Below the pieces are notes generated by a model. That model was not told the DNA's origin, ran no database searches, and worked only from the letters and a program-made list of their open reading frames with translations. A stretch of 64,000 bases of DNA, taken from the NCBI GenBank assembly GCA_036245525.1, contig BTPG01000004.1, positions 14,960,200 to 15,024,199 on the forward strand, written 5' to 3'. This DNA is from Semisulcospira habei (Eukaryota > Mollusca > Gastropoda > Semisulcospiridae). The translations under genes were made by a program, and so were the position numbers. Every line of letters starts with the position of its first letter. The stretch's first letter is position 1. This document shows, in pieces, positions 10,659 through 21,870 of the stretch.

Positions 10659-11454
10659 TGTTACGTGGTAGTCGTAGTCGTAGTATGATATCACACACGA
10701 CGCACGCACGTAGGGTTCTTGTAAAGAAACTTCACTCAGCTGCAACTCGTCACACGTTGCACAAGGTTGTAGACCACTCAGGAGTAACAGTTTAAACAAT
10801 ATTTTATTTCAGCGATGCGATCTCCAAAAAATGCTTTCACAAATGCACCAACACTGATACACTGCGTATCTCTCTCACTGACAATTTACCACGATACCTT
10901 GCGTATTTCTCTCAATGTCAATGTGCCTACGATACACTGCAATTCTACAACTGACAATGTACACACACGCTTCCTAGCATAGTCTTTTATAGTATTATAG
11001 CTTTCCAAAATAATCCAGCAAATTCGCACAACACAACCAATCAGAAAAGAATACGTAACCAAAACTCGTAAATATTGATGAAAAAGAATTTTTTAGAATA
11101 AACTACCAGGTTCCACTGTTATTGTAATCGTCTTAAATATTGTGTTGCAAAATGTTGCCGACATTTTGACGTCACATGTGAGGTCACTAGACAGAGCGTG
11201 ACTTCGCTCGAACGTTCTGGTTTATTCTCAGCGAAACTACGCATCACAAAAATCGACCGCGACTATCCTTGCGACTTTGCTAGAAACTTCCGGACTAATC
11301 TTAGCGTATCATAACTAAGTCCATTCCACTCTTCGTGCGAACGAGTCTGAATCCTACTAAAAAGGTACATGATTCGTATCCAATAAACATCTGCTCGTTT
11401 CCTACGACTAAGACACGCATGCTCTCACAGCATAGCACAACCAGAAACGTAACA
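10659..11454. mobile_element. Solo LTR, copy 2
   Basis: A 796-bp relative of 8314-9253: starts TGTTACGTGG, ends ACGTAACA, flanked by the direct repeat CGAAG (10654-10658 and 11455-11459). Shared internal phrases include GTAGTCGTAGTATGATA near the left end, GCAACTCGTCACACGT, and GCATGCTCTCACAG near the right end. It is about 145 bp shorter than copy 1 through internal deletions. Confidence 0.8.
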
Positions 11455-11459
11455 CGAAG

Positions 11460-11740
11460 TGCTTACTTCCCCTCAAGATTCGAAACAAACAGAACAAATA
11501 GCTTGCATGCGTTTCAGCGCCATCATCCAGACCTTCCCTGTGCCCGTGTTAGCTGCGCTTGAATGTGGGGTTGGTACGGACTGAGGTTTAGACAAATTGT
11601 GTGTGTGTATTCTTTAATTTTGTACATGGCAAATGTGCAGCTGCTGGGCGTTTGTGTTATTTATTTAGGAGATTGAAAAAGGGGATGACGGGGACAGATT
11701 CAGGCACAAAGGCATTTGAACAGATGGATCAGTAGGTTAG
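11460..11740. other. Unannotated spacer
   Basis: Mixed-composition DNA between the second solo LTR and a LINE tail. I see no gene or repeat that I can name. Confidence 0.3.
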
Positions 11741-11744
11741 AAAG

Positions 11745-12251
11745 AAAAAATCCGACCACATCACTCCCCTGCTCAAACTCCTTCACTGGCTTCCCATCCC
11801 CTAACGCATTCAATACAAAATTCTGTCTCTCTGATACAAATCCCTGAACAACTGCGCTCCTGTCTATCGCTCCAACTTACTTCACCCCTACACTCCTCCC
11901 CGCTCCCTCCGCCCCGCCTCCGACCCTCTCTGCCTCCACATCCCCCTCACCAAACTCAGCACTTTTGGCCCCCGCTCCTTCTCTGTATACGGCCCATCCA
12001 CATGGAACACTCTCCCACTCTCCGTCAGAAACACTCTCTCTCCTCCTTCCAGTCTGTCCTCAAAACTGACCTCTTTCAACAGTTCTAGCACTATATCACC
12101 ACACTCCCCACCCCAAGCTGACTGTCGTAATGTATTTCACTATTTGTGGTACGTGAGTCGTTGTCTAAAGCGTGCGCATGCGTGCGCGAGTTGTGAGTGC
12201 GCGCTTAGAGTTATAATTATTATAAGATAAGCGCATTATAAATACCGTTAC

Positions 12252-12328
<77 letters not shown>

Positions 12329-12335
12329 GATCTAC
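11745..12335 (+). pseudogene. 3' end of a degraded non-LTR retrotransposon with an (ATT)n tail
   Basis: Plus-strand translation from about 11755 gives DHITPLLKLLHWLPIP, then IQYKILSL, YKSLNN.AP, FGPRSFSVYGPSTWNTLP and a C-terminal helix. That is the conserved C-terminal tail after the RT domain in many animal LINEs. Two in-frame stops are present. After it come a spacer, the phrase AAGCGCATTATAAATACCGTT and about 75 bases of (ATT)n ending at 12328, a typical LINE/SINE 3' tail. The minus-strand frame at 11888-12091 is a shadow. Only the 3' portion survives, as expected of 5' truncation at insertion. Confidence 0.8.
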
Positions 12336-13426
12336 TGTGGTTTAGCTCCTCTAAGTGCCGGTCGCCAGTATATAGAAATTACACCATGACTTACTTCTCT
12401 TTAAAATGTAAACTACAAGTACTGCTTAAATAGACCGACCCATTGCTTGCGTAAAATGTCAATCAAAGTTAGCGCGCGCTTGCCTCTCGACCAATCAAAA
12501 CGCTGCAGACCATGTGCTTGTGTCTTCCAAGCAAAAGGTTTGGCAAACCAAGCGATATTTATACTTGCGAAGCATGGAAGAATGTCGATTTTCCATTATT
12601 TTAGCCAATTTCGGCCTTATTGCCCTTTGGATAACAGCTAAAAGAGAAATGAAATACTTTTTGAAAACAAAATCCAGCACGTTGAGACACGATGTGTTTC
12701 CTGTGACAAGCAAAAACTAACTTTTCTGTCACTGCTCAAATGAGTCACGAGTGACATACTATACCACCTCTGCTCATGATTGCTTTGTTCACATCTACAC
12801 TGAAACTTTTGTGTCAGTTTGCGTTAGTATTGCACAATGAATCCGTTCCAATGAGTTCAAAATATTGTGTTTGATCCTGATTTGTTGGATATTGCATGTT
12901 ACTTGTGACACGTGACGAGTCAGCTTTTGCAGAGTTCCATCTTTGTTTTTACTCTGAGTTATCAATGTAGACAAATCCATAATCTGAATATCACGATGTT
13001 CTTTCTGTCAAAGCAAATGTGTGAGAGTGAAAAAGAGTCACCTATGACTGACGCAAATGGGTTATCATTTTGACATAATTAAGTCATTTGTTCCTGTTTT
13101 GCAGAAATATTTCATTGAGGGCTAGCTTGAGGAATGGTTTGAATCAATTATAGGTATCATCTAACCTATAGTTTAATGAAGAATTTGTCATCACGTGTCA
13201 CAAGAGACACATTTTAACATCTAGCTTTAAAATCTCAGTTTCTCATAAACCACTCTTAATATTTTCTCAAACTCAACAGAACTCAGAAGCCAAATGGAAA
13301 ACAAACTCAGAAAATCTTGTCAGGTTGTTTTAAACCCATAATTATTTTTTATTGTCTGCATAGCACCTTTTGAGAGCGAGTCATATCTCTTTTATCACTA
13401 CGGTTCTTGTGTGGTCCGTTTTGTTT
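12336..13426. other. Intergenic DNA, no gene seen
   Basis: About 1.1 kb of AT-leaning DNA. The frames at 12447-12720 and 12795-12980 are short, overlap on both strands, and show no recognisable domain. No clear repeat is visible. Confidence 0.35.
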
Positions 13427-13637
13427 TACCCGTTCATCCCTGACACACTACAGCAGGAGATGGGTCGACCATGATAATTCAAGGGTAGTGCCATATTAGC
13501 TTGGCGCCTTTCGGCCCCAAGCTAATCTGGCACTACCCTTTAATTATCATGGTCGATCCATCTCCTGCAACAGGTGCATAGTCGTTAGATGAAGCCTCCA
13601 AAAATTTGGAAATACGTGCGTCGGGCTGCATGAGTTA
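13427..13637. mobile_element. Hairpin (foldback) MITE-like element, copy 1
   Basis: The core at 13453-13568 is a near-perfect palindrome. One arm runs GCAGGAGATGG-TCGACCATGATAATT-AAGGGTAGTGCC and the other is its complement, around a CTTTCGGCCCC centre containing AGCTTGGCGCC. Outer flanks resemble TTACYCATTCAGCCC on one side and GGGCTGNATGAGTTAA on the other. Related cores occur at 20993-21089, 24469-24527, 45891-46007 and 60568-60704. Five dispersed copies of a long hairpin with no coding capacity indicate a MITE-type element. The flanking TTAA-like ends might hint at piggyBac-type mobilisation, but I cannot establish it. Confidence 0.7.
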
Positions 13638-13799
13638 AGGTCTGGGAAGAAAGGTGTCCGGAAACCATGGAAACCCCCAGATCCGCTCCTTTGCACACAC
13701 GTGCGCGCGCAGTGACACATACACACAGACTTACCCCAGACGGCTGTGGTGGCTGTCGATCCATCGTGGTCTTGTCAGTCGCCTACACACAAGCTGGAG

Positions 13800-15050
13800 A
13801 CACACCAGTATCGCACAGTATAACACACCTCAGCAGAGTTTGGCGTATTTTGTGCCATAGCTTTAGACACCAGTGTAACAGGTTCTGTATGGCCTATAGA
13901 CAGACCTCTAGAATCACAATTACACAGAATATAGTTTGGCGTGTTTTGTGCCATAGCTCTAGACACCAGTGTAACAGGTTCTGTATGATCTATAGACAGA
14001 CCTCTAGAATCACAATTACACAGAATATAGTTTGGCGTGTTTTGTGCCATAGCTCTAGACACCAGTGTAACAGGTTCTGTATGATCTATAGACAGACCTC
14101 TAGAATCACAATTACTCAGAATATAGTTTGGCGTGTTTTATGTCATTGCTCTAGACATCAGTGTAACAGGTGCTGTATGGCCTATAGACAGACCTCTAGA
14201 ATCACAATTACACAGAATATGGTTTGGCGTGTTTTGTGCCATAGCTCTAGACACCAGTGTAAGAGATTCTGTATAGGCCCCGCCACAGGTGCCGATTGTG
14301 TCCCGATTTTGAAGCCGATTCCGATCCGATTGCGATCGGATGACGTCATATATCCGTTCCGATCCCAATCAGCTGGGAATCGGGTGTCTAGAACCTGCTC
14401 TATTTTTTCCGATCCGAATCGGCCCCGGTTGTAAGCTTCAACCAATCAGAGCGCGTCTCGCAAAGCACGTCGTTTCAGTTTGAAAATGGCGGAAGATCAG
14501 TACCACCTTCGTTGCCGATGGTTCGCACGCCTCTTCCCGAATATGATGCAAAACTTCTGATAATGCAAGCACATCATCATCACTGTCAAAACTAGCAGCC
14601 ATTCTGCAGAACAGGTACGACTTTGATCTTCGGTTCAAACTGGTCGGCTAAAAAAAGTCGCGAAATGTGTGGCAGTGCACATGTTTTTATAATCCGGCCC
14701 GATCACACTCCGATTCGAAACTGCTCGAGAATCGGCCTCAAAATCGGGCATGTTTGGCGGGGCCTTATGACCTATAGACAGACCTCTAGAATCACAATTA
14801 CACAGAATATAGTTTGGCGTGTTTTGTGCCATAGCTCTAGACACCAGTGTAACAGGTTCTGTATGGCCTATAGACAGACCTCTAGAGTCACAATTACACA
14901 GAATATAGTTTGGCGTGTTTTGTGCGATAGCTCTAGACACCAGTGTAACAGGTTCTGTATGACCTATAGACAGACCTCTAGAATCACAATTACACAGAAT
15001 ATAGTTTAGCGTGTTCTGTGTCCTACAGGCCTCTACACTCAGTAACACAC
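13800..15050. repeat. 96-bp tandem repeat (GTTTGGCGTGTTTTGTGCC), interrupted by a transposon
   Basis: Units of 96 bp contain TATAGACAGACCTCTAGAAT, CACAATTACACAGAATATAG, GTTTGGCGTGTTTTGTGCC and CTAGACACCAGTGTAACAGG. About five copies lie left of the TIR transposon at 14275 and about three lie right of it. 96 is a multiple of three, so long frames with repeating HQCNRFCM.YRQTSRITITQNIVWRVLC arise on both strands; I treat these as by-products because both strands are open and there is no gene context. Confidence 0.9.
14275..14765. mobile_element. TIR DNA transposon, intact non-autonomous copy
   Basis: A 491-bp element with ends AGGCCCCGCCACA and the complement of AGGCCCCGCCAAA, flanked by the direct repeat TAT (14272-14274 and 14766-14768). 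Sequence agrees with 8040-9482 minus the solo LTR, including TGACGTCATATATCCG, AACCAATCAGAGC and GAAAATGGCGGAAGAT. It sits inside the 96-bp tandem array, so it arrived after the array formed. No transposase is present. Confidence 0.85.
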
Positions 15051-16340
15051 ACGAGGATAACAGAGATTATAGTCTGGCGTGTTGCAAGTCCTACTGACAG
15101 GCGCGTCTAGTCAAGGTAACGCCAGATAATAATTTGGCGTGTTCTGTGTCCTCTAGAGAGACCTCTAGACAAGGTAGCATCAGTATAGTGCTGAGTGCAT
15201 GTTGGCGTGTTCTCTGTTCCGCTATAGACAGACCTGTAACACGGTAACAACAGTGTAATAGAATAAGGTTTGATGTGTTCTGTGTCCTATAGACAGACCT
15301 GTAGACACGGTAACAACAGTGTAACAGAATAAGGTTTGATGTGTTCTGTGTCCTATAGACAACCCTCTACTCACGGTAACAGCGGTGTAATGCAGAATAC
15401 GGTTTGGTGTGTTCTGTGTCCTATAGACAAACCTCTACTCACAGTAACAGCGGCATAATGCAGAATAAGGTTTGATGTGTTCTGTGTCCTGTAGACAGAC
15501 GTCTGGACTCATTATAGCACAGCACAGAGTTTGGCGTGTTCTGTGTCCTACATATCTCTCACCATGGTAACACCAGTATCATACAGGTTATAGTTTGGCG
15601 TGTTCTATGTCCTACAGATCTCTCACAATGGTAACACCAGTATCATACAGGTTATAGTTTGGCGTGTTCTGTGTCCTACATATCTCTCACCATGGTAACA
15701 CCAGTATCATACAGGTTATAGTTTGGCGTGTTCTATGTCCTACAGATCTCTCACCATGGTAACACCAGTATCATACAGGTTATAGTTTGGCGTGTTCTGT
15801 GTCCTACATATCTCTCACCATGGTAACACCAGTATCATACAGGTTATAGTTTGGCGTGTTCTATGTCCTATAGATCTCTCACCATGGTAACACCAGTATC
15901 ATACAGGTTATAGTTTGGCGTGTTCTGTGTCCTACATATCTCTCACCATGGTAACACCAGTATCATACATTTTATAGTTTGGCGTGTTCTATGCCCTACA
16001 TATCTCTCACCATGGTAACGCCAGTATCATACAGGTTATAGTTTGGCGTGTTCTATGTCCTACAGATCTCTCAACATGGTAACGCCAGTATCCTACAGAT
16101 TCCTTCAGATTATAGTGTGGCGTGCTCTGTTTCCTACAGACCTGTAGACACGTTAGCACCGGTGCAACACAGAATCAGCTTTGATGTGTTGGTGTTTCAT
16201 GTAGACTGACCTTTAAAACAGAGTTGGCGTGTCGTGTGTAGCACTGACAGATCTCTACATATATAGCACAGAACATATTTGGCGTGTTATATATCTCTAG
16301 ACTCAACTCAGGCTATAGTTTGTGTGTTCTATGTCCTAAT
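15051..16340. repeat. 64-bp tandem repeat (GTTTGGCGTGTTCTGTGTCC)
   Basis: Continues the same theme as the 96-bp array but in diverged and then homogeneous units. From 15525 to 16090 there are about nine clean 64-bp units with GTTTGGCGTGTTCTGTGTCC, TACATATCTCTCACCATGG and TAACACCAGTATCATACAGG. The first and last parts (15051-15520, 16100-16340) are diverged units. The shared GTTTGGCGTGTT block suggests both arrays descend from one ancestral unit. Confidence 0.9.
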
Positions 16341-16454
16341 AACAGAGATTTCTATTTACAGCATGTCTAGTAAACACCGAGGGTGTATGCACCGTATTTT
16401 TGGGGGCTATATTGACTCAGTGTCGGTTATATAACGCTTACACCACGTACACAG

Positions 16455-16607
16455 ATTCCCCCTCCCCCTCACCCCCCCCCCCACCCCCCCTCCCCCACCC
16501 ATCATGTGATAACTGCAGCAGAAAACAGATCACGGCCACGGGGCGCGTGATGAGTAAGCAAAGAGCTCCTTGACCGATAACGGCCGCAGTTCGAACGAAA
16601 ACGGCTC

Positions 16608-16701
<94 letters not shown>

Positions 16702-16830
16702 GGTGTGTAGGGCTGTGCCCAGGCCCAGACTCAAGTTGGCGGACAGAGTAACAAAGTACAAATGTTGATATGACGCTGTACTAGATGAAGATACATGTTT
16801 CAGTGTGTGTGTGTGTGTGTGTGCGGTTAT
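16455..16830. repeat. Poly-C tracts and (GT)n microsatellites
   Basis: C-rich tracts at 16455-16500, (GT)n at 16611-16700 with a few GC interruptions, and a shorter (GT)n at 16804-16822. Frames reading H/T or C/V repeats across this stretch are not genes. Confidence 0.9.
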
Positions 16831-16914
16831 CAATAAAATAAGTTAACGATAACTCGGCTGAAGGACAAAGGAACCAAGTGGAAATGTCGGTGTAGCTCTG
16901 TATTGACACATTCC

Positions 16915-17105
16915 TGACGTGCGGCATCCGGATACTCGGCGTTACGCCGCGTATCCGGGTGCGGCACGTCTCGAATGAGTTAAGCCCTCCAAGAGTTGCA
17001 GTCGGCCCATGAACATGGATGCAAAGTGGTTTCAGCAAAGGCATAGATCCTCACCAGCCCTGCAGTTGCGGTGACTCATGAGGATCTATAGCTCTTCCAG
17101 TAGTG
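16915..17105. repeat. Two small hairpin repeats
   Basis: At 16917-16970 CGTGCGGCATCCGGATAC pairs with GTATCCGGGTGCGGCACG, followed by AATGAGTTAA as in the hairpin element family. At 17042-17095 CATAGATCCTCA pairs with TGAGGATCTATAG. Relatives of the second lie near 61890 and at 62316-62384. They are probably dispersed MITE-like repeats. Confidence 0.55.
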
Positions 17106-17222
17106 TGGTGTCCATATTATCTTCTCAGCAGTGAAGGGGTTAAATGGCGGATGAAAAAAATACACCATGCATCGGATCGTACACCCGTTCCCAAGTGAAC
17201 AAACCAAACGCGCGTGCACAAA

Positions 17223-17223
<1 letters not shown>

Positions 17224-17309
<86 letters not shown>

Positions 17310-17310
17310 T
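17224..17310. repeat. (GT)n followed by (CGTG)n microsatellite
   Basis: About 50 bases of GT dinucleotides pass directly into about 35 bases of CGTG tetranucleotides. Frames across it are not coding. Confidence 0.95.
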
Positions 17311-17514
17311 ATGTACTTTGTAATTGTTGGATACCCATTCTCATGTGTTACATCAACAATGATAATGTCAATAATAATAATATTATTAAAATAATAACAA
17401 CAGCAACAATAATAAAAAATAATTGTCTTTAGTGCCTAGCCTTGCCACTGCTCTGAGCGCTTACCACTGCGTTACGTGGACATGTCTTCTTTCAGTCTCT
17501 TTACACTTGTTCTC

Positions 17515-17696
17515 ACTTTCCTGGCTCTATTCCATTGTTTCACCTGGTCGGCCGTTCTCATTGGCCTGGCTCTATTCCATTGTTTCCCCTGGTCGGCCGT
17601 TCTCATTGGCCTGGCTCTGTTCCATTGTTTTCCCTGGTCGGCCGGTCTCATTGGCCTGGCTCTATTCCATTGTTTCCCCTGGTCGGCCGTTCTCAA
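17515..17696. repeat. 45-bp tandem repeat, four copies
   Basis: Units start with GGCTCTATTCCATTGTTT at 17523, 17568, 17613 and 17658 and include CCTGGTCGGCCGTTCTCATT. 45 is a multiple of three, so frames on both strands repeat every 15 residues; this is not evidence of coding. Confidence 0.92.
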
Positions 17697-17699
17697 GGC

Positions 17700-18330
17700 A
17701 ACGGGTGTCCCCTTGTCATATTACCAGGGTAACATGTAATAAGCAGACTCCCTTGTTAAATGTTACGATGACAATGTCACTCGCTGAGCAAAGCGAGCTC
17801 CCCCAAATAAATCTTTGACCAATCGCATTTATCGGTACAAACAGTCAAACCTCTAAAACAAAAAACACAAGCCAATAAATAAATAACTTGATTCAGGGGG
17901 ATACACATCAAAAAGAACTATATGTATGTTTTCGGGCTGGTACCAGTTTCATACAAAACATAACTGAATAATTGGATAAATTAGATAATATCAACGACAG
18001 GAAAGTTCAACTGAAGCGAAGGCCCTATCACGTAGTCGAAAAGGCGAAAAAACAAAAGGCAGGATAAATAAACATTGAGGGGGTTACGCAACACAATAAC
18101 TATGTGCACACGTTGTGTTCGGCCTATGTTACCAATTTCATACAAAATAATGGATGAAAATGTGTTAAATGTAAAAAAAAATCTGAGAAAGAAAATCCAG
18201 ACGAATGCAGTTAGCGAGGTTGTTGACTGATAGTCGAAAATATGGAGACTTACTTCCCCTGAATCACGACGTCACACGTAAAGTTTGGTTTCCTTTCAAG
18301 GGTATACTTCACATGTATACTTTATACGGT
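17700..18330. other. Spacer, no gene seen
   Basis: AT-leaning DNA with no credible gene. Phrases at 17950-18250 (CATACAAAA, AATTCCAC-like, TTGTTGACTGAT) recur diverged at about 18890-18990, so part of this is a dispersed repeat. Confidence 0.35.
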
Positions 18331-18339
18331 TGAAGACAA

Positions 18340-18560
18340 AATCGTTGTATTACGACTTAGGTTTTGCCAGTAGTTCTGGTCGCCTATCGGGGCCGGTTAG
18401 GAGGGGCAATGTTGTATTACGAGTTAGGTTTTGCCAGTGGTTGTGGTCGCCTCTCGGGTTCGGTCAGGAGGGGCAATGTCGGAGGTAAGAATCTCGGGGT
18501 AAAGCCCTCGACTGTAAGTTACCTCCGACATTGACACCCCCTGACCGGTCGCCTCAAGCA
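18340..18560. repeat. Hairpin repeat family (GTCGCC...CGGTCAGG), copy 1
   Basis: TTACGA.TTAGGTTTTGCCAG is present twice (18351 and 18417), each followed by GGTCGCCT and a GGTCAGGAGG-like phrase. At 18478-18529 GTCGGAGGTAA pairs with TTACCTCCGAC around a central loop. Related copies lie at 19085-19240 and 25730-25925. Confidence 0.6.
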
Positions 18561-19084
18561 CCAGACGGCGCAGAGAGGACTGAATGAATACAAATAATAA
18601 TGTTTTTTTCTGCGCCACTAGAGCGGTCCGTCTATGTTCTCTTCAGTTTGTGGCTTTCGTCTGATGTGGTGGTCATGTCGTGGGTCCTGAAAATTCTATA
18701 GCAAAGTCGCCTACTTTTCGTAAAGGAATCGCTAGAAGTGTAAAAGTGACAGAACTACGCACGCCGCGTCCTAACCTCCCCCCCCCCCCCCACCCCGATT
18801 TCTGTAAATGGAAGAGACTTGAAAAGCTGAATAAATAAAAAAAAATGTATGCAAAAAATAACTATATGCACGCGCTGTGCTCGGCCGATATTATTACAAT
18901 TCCATACAAACGAATGACTGAAATGTGTTAAAAAAATACCTCAGAGAGAAATTCCACTGAGGCGGCTCAGTTCCCGCGAGGCTGTTGACTGATGGAAGTA
19001 CTGAGATTTGCGTCCTCTGAAACTCTACGTCATACGTACAGCGTGGGGTTCTTTCAAGGCTATATTTCACGCTTATAGTTTTTA

Positions 19085-19240
19085 CAGTTGAAGACTAAAT
19101 TAATCGTTGCATAACCAGTTAGGCTTTGCCGGTGGTTCTTGTCGCCTTTCGGGTCCGGTCAGAGGGTGGGGGTGGGTGGCGGGGGGGGGGGGTCAATGTC
19201 AGCGGTAAGAGTCTCGGGCTAAAGCCCTTGACTCTTACGT
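19085..19240. repeat. Hairpin repeat family (GTCGCC...CGGTCAG), copy 2
   Basis: Contains AGTTAGGCTTTGCC, CTTGTCGCCTTTCGGGTCCG and GGTCAGAGG as in copy 1, interrupted by a poly-G tract at about 19163-19191. The palindromic second arm is incomplete. Confidence 0.5.
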
Positions 19241-19547
19241 GATTGTGTTTTTTTGGTTTCCCTGAGTCGTTAAGAATCCTCGTTGTGATCTGCGCATCGT
19301 GAGAACTGTTGTCACACAGCCGTGAAAGCTAAAATGTTAAGTTTCGTGACTAACGAATTCTCGGTGAAGCCGAGGTGGTAACACGTATTCGCACACCCCC
19401 CCCCCCCCCCCCACATCCCCCCACCCCTTTCCGTACTGACAGCAGAAAATGTCGGGTATGACTCATCATCGCTGAATGTTTGATGTCAGGGGCGGATCTG
19501 GGGGCGGGGGGTCCAGCGGCTCCCTCCCCGTAAACACAGATCCTCGT

Positions 19548-20300
19548 TCCCACTGCGGCCGTCCTGGGCCTAAAGATGTTTTGCTACTGCCCCCCCTCCC
19601 CCTCCCCATCCCCCACTGCGGCCGTCCTGGGCCTAAAGATGTTTTGCTACTGCCCTCCTCCCCATCCCCCACTGCGGCCGTCCTGGGCCTAAAGATGTTT
19701 CGCTACTGCCCCCTCCTCCCCATCCCCATCCGCCACTGCGGCCGTCCTGGGCCTAAAGATGTTTTGCTACTGCCCCCCCCCCTCCCAATCCGCCACTGCG
19801 GCCGTCCTGGGCCTAAATATTTTTGCTACTGGTCACCCCCCCTCCCCATCCCCCACTGCGGCCGTCCTGGGCCTAAAGATGTTTTGCTACTGCCCCCTCC
19901 CCTCCCCCTCCCCCACTGCGGCCGTCCTGGGCCTAAAGATGTTTTGCTACTGCCCTCCTCCCCATCCCCCACTGCGGCCGTCCTGGGCCTAAAGATGTTT
20001 TGCTACTGCCCCCACCTCCCCACCCCCCACTGCGACCGTCCTGGGCCTAAAGATGTTTTGCTACTGCCCTCCTCCCCATCCCCCCCCCCTGCGGCCGTCC
20101 TGGGCCTAAAGATGTTTTGCTACTGCCCCCCCTCCCCACCCCCCACTGCGGCCGCCCTGGGCCTAAAAATGTTTTGCTACTGCCCCCCCCTCCCGCCCTG
20201 GGCCTAAAGATGTTTTGCTACTGCCCCCCCTCCCCACCCCCCGCTGCGGCCGCCCTGGGCCTAAAGATGTTTTGCTACTGCCCTCCTCCCCATCCCCCAG
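19548..20300. repeat. GC-rich 57-bp minisatellite (GCGGCCGTCCTGGGCCTAAA)
   Basis: About 13-14 units built of CACTGCGGCCGTCCTGGGCC, TAAAGATGTTTTGCTACTG and a variable C-rich tract. Most units are 57 bp, which keeps one plus-strand frame open for 243 residues (19476-20207), reading GRPGPKDVLLLP repeats. Parallel frames on the other strand and the variable C-runs argue against a real protein. Confidence 0.92.
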
Positions 20301-20399
20301 CCCCCCGTCTGCTTTTCGGCTTTTGGACCAGTGGGCAGCAAGGCCTGCCTTTTGCCTCAGCCTCAGGTACAGATCCAAAACTAAAAGTTGGACACCCTG

Positions 20400-20790
20400 C
20401 TCCCCCCCCCCCCCCGCCCCGCCCGCCCCGAGAGCTAGTTGATCTGCCCAGGGGCGGATTTGGGCGGGTCCTTGGAGTTCCGACCCCCCTCCCCCCCCCC
20501 CCCCCCCGTCCCAAAATTCTTTAAAATGCTATAACAAAGCCCTTTTTGGGGGATGTTTGGACCCCACCCCCGTTGTTTGATATTTTGGCGAATGGTGAGA
20601 GTCTTAACACACGCACGCGCCTTCCCTACCCCCCCCCCCCCCCCATCCCACCCCCATCCCTAGCCATTCGGTTTTTCGGCCTCTGGAAGATAGGTCTAGC
20701 GTTTGGGTGGGCTTCTGAATCAGGTAGAAGGCCCCAAACAAAAAGTTGGACCCCCCCCCCCCCCCCAGGTGATTGTGATTTCTGAATATA
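20400..20790 (+). repeat. C-rich dispersed repeat, plus-orientation copy
   Basis: Alternates poly-C tracts with unique phrases such as GGGGCGGATTTGGGCGGG, TTTGATATTTTGGCGAATGG, GAGTCTTAACACACGCACGC and GAATCAGGTAGAAGGCCCC. The same phrases appear reverse-complemented and diverged at 45190-45660. Frames are proline- or glycine-rich by-products. Confidence 0.75.
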
Positions 20791-20992
20791 CTTGATGCCG
20801 TCAGATGAGGAGGGTGGGGGAGAAGAGAGCGGGTGGGGCGAGAGAAAACGTTAACGGTACTTTATTTACTGATTTAGCTGCAAAGACCTTGTTCAAAACA
20901 AAACCCCAAAAAGCAATATTATACGTTCACGGAATCACACGAACGAGTACAAATAGCACGAAGCAATTGCACACACGATGAACTAGGTTGAA

Positions 20993-21089
20993 GGAGACGG
21001 ATCGACTATGATAATTCAATGGGTAGTGCAAGATTAGTGTGATGCTATCAGCTTTTAATGAGATATATCATGGTTGATCCATCTCCTGC
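20993..21089. mobile_element. Hairpin MITE-like element, copy 2 (diverged)
   Basis: Begins GGAGACGGATCGACTATGAT and ends with the near-complement ATCATGGTTGATCCATCTCC, like the core at 13453-13568. The central part is diverged and shortened (TTAGTGTGATGCTATCAGC). Confidence 0.65.
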
Positions 21090-21577
21090 TGTAATGGGTC
21101 AAGACTAAATAGGTTGGACAGAGAGACGATGATGATGATGACGATGGAATGATTATTTCAGAATTGAGGTCTCATTGTCTCTCTTAAAAACCGTCCTTCT
21201 AAGATCTTCTATAATAAAATAACTATTATAAGAAAACTATTATGAGAGGGATGATGATGATGAATCTTTATTTATTCAGGATAAAGCTACTAGGCAACTC
21301 AATGCCTGTCTTACAAGCTGTCCTGTAAACAAACAACATAACAGGAAAATAAACAGAGCATGCAAAAAATAACAAGAAGAAGAAGAAGAAGAAGGAAAAG
21401 AAGAGGAAAAAAAACTACGGAAAAAAACACAATAGGTGAATTAATGAAAAGAAAAAAAAAAAAGGGAGAGAGAGAGAGGGTCAGGACAGCCAACCCAGTG
21501 CGCAAAAAGCCATCAGGGCCGATGGCAGCACGGCCGTGCGCGGGCCAACGGCGGCCGACATCGCCTCTGATGGCCTT

Positions 21578-21870
21578 TCCGCACTGGGAATTGCTTTGTC
21601 TATCTGCCGTAACGTGAACACGCCGGTACAGATCTATCGCACTGGGAATTGCTTTGTCTATCTGCCGTAACGTGAACACGCCGGTACAGATCTATCGCAC
21701 TGGGAATTGCTTTGTCTATCTGCCGTAACGTGAACACGCCGGTACAGATCTATCGCACTGGGAATTGTTGTGACTATTTGCCGTAACGTGAACACGCCGG
21801 TACAGATATATTGCACTGGAAATTGCTTTGTCTATCTGCCGTAACGTGAACATGCCGGTACAGATCTAGC
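21578..21870. repeat. 58-bp tandem repeat, five copies
   Basis: Units of GCACTGGGAATTGCTTTGTC, TATCTGCCGTAACGTGAACA and CGCCGGTACAGATCTATC. The phrase that follows the last unit (GTCCGTCTGTTATCACACG) also occurs after CACGCCGGTACAGGTCTATC at about 44586-44630, so the unit derives from a dispersed sequence. It is unrelated to the 58-bp satellite at 46140-60509. Confidence 0.92.

Noticed and set aside
9726..10799. Several Y/S/P/H-rich minus-strand frames up to 216 aa
   Set aside because: All are overlapping translations of the GATGACGTACTGAGGACA minisatellite.
13667..14434. 255-aa frame in the 96-bp tandem array
   Set aside because: The period is divisible by three and frames are open on both strands; it also runs into an inserted transposon.
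17214..17432. Cys/Val-repeat and Thr/His-repeat frames
   Set aside because: Pure translations of (GT)n and (CGTG)n microsatellites.
18215..18245. Second hammerhead core (ACTGATAGTCGAAAA)
   Set aside because: There is no room for stem II between the core and GAA, and no flanking stems pair; it does not meet the hammerhead consensus.
19476..20207. 243-aa frame with GRPGPKDVLLLP repeats
   Set aside because: Created by a 57-bp minisatellite whose period is a multiple of three; the C-runs vary in length and the other strand is also open.
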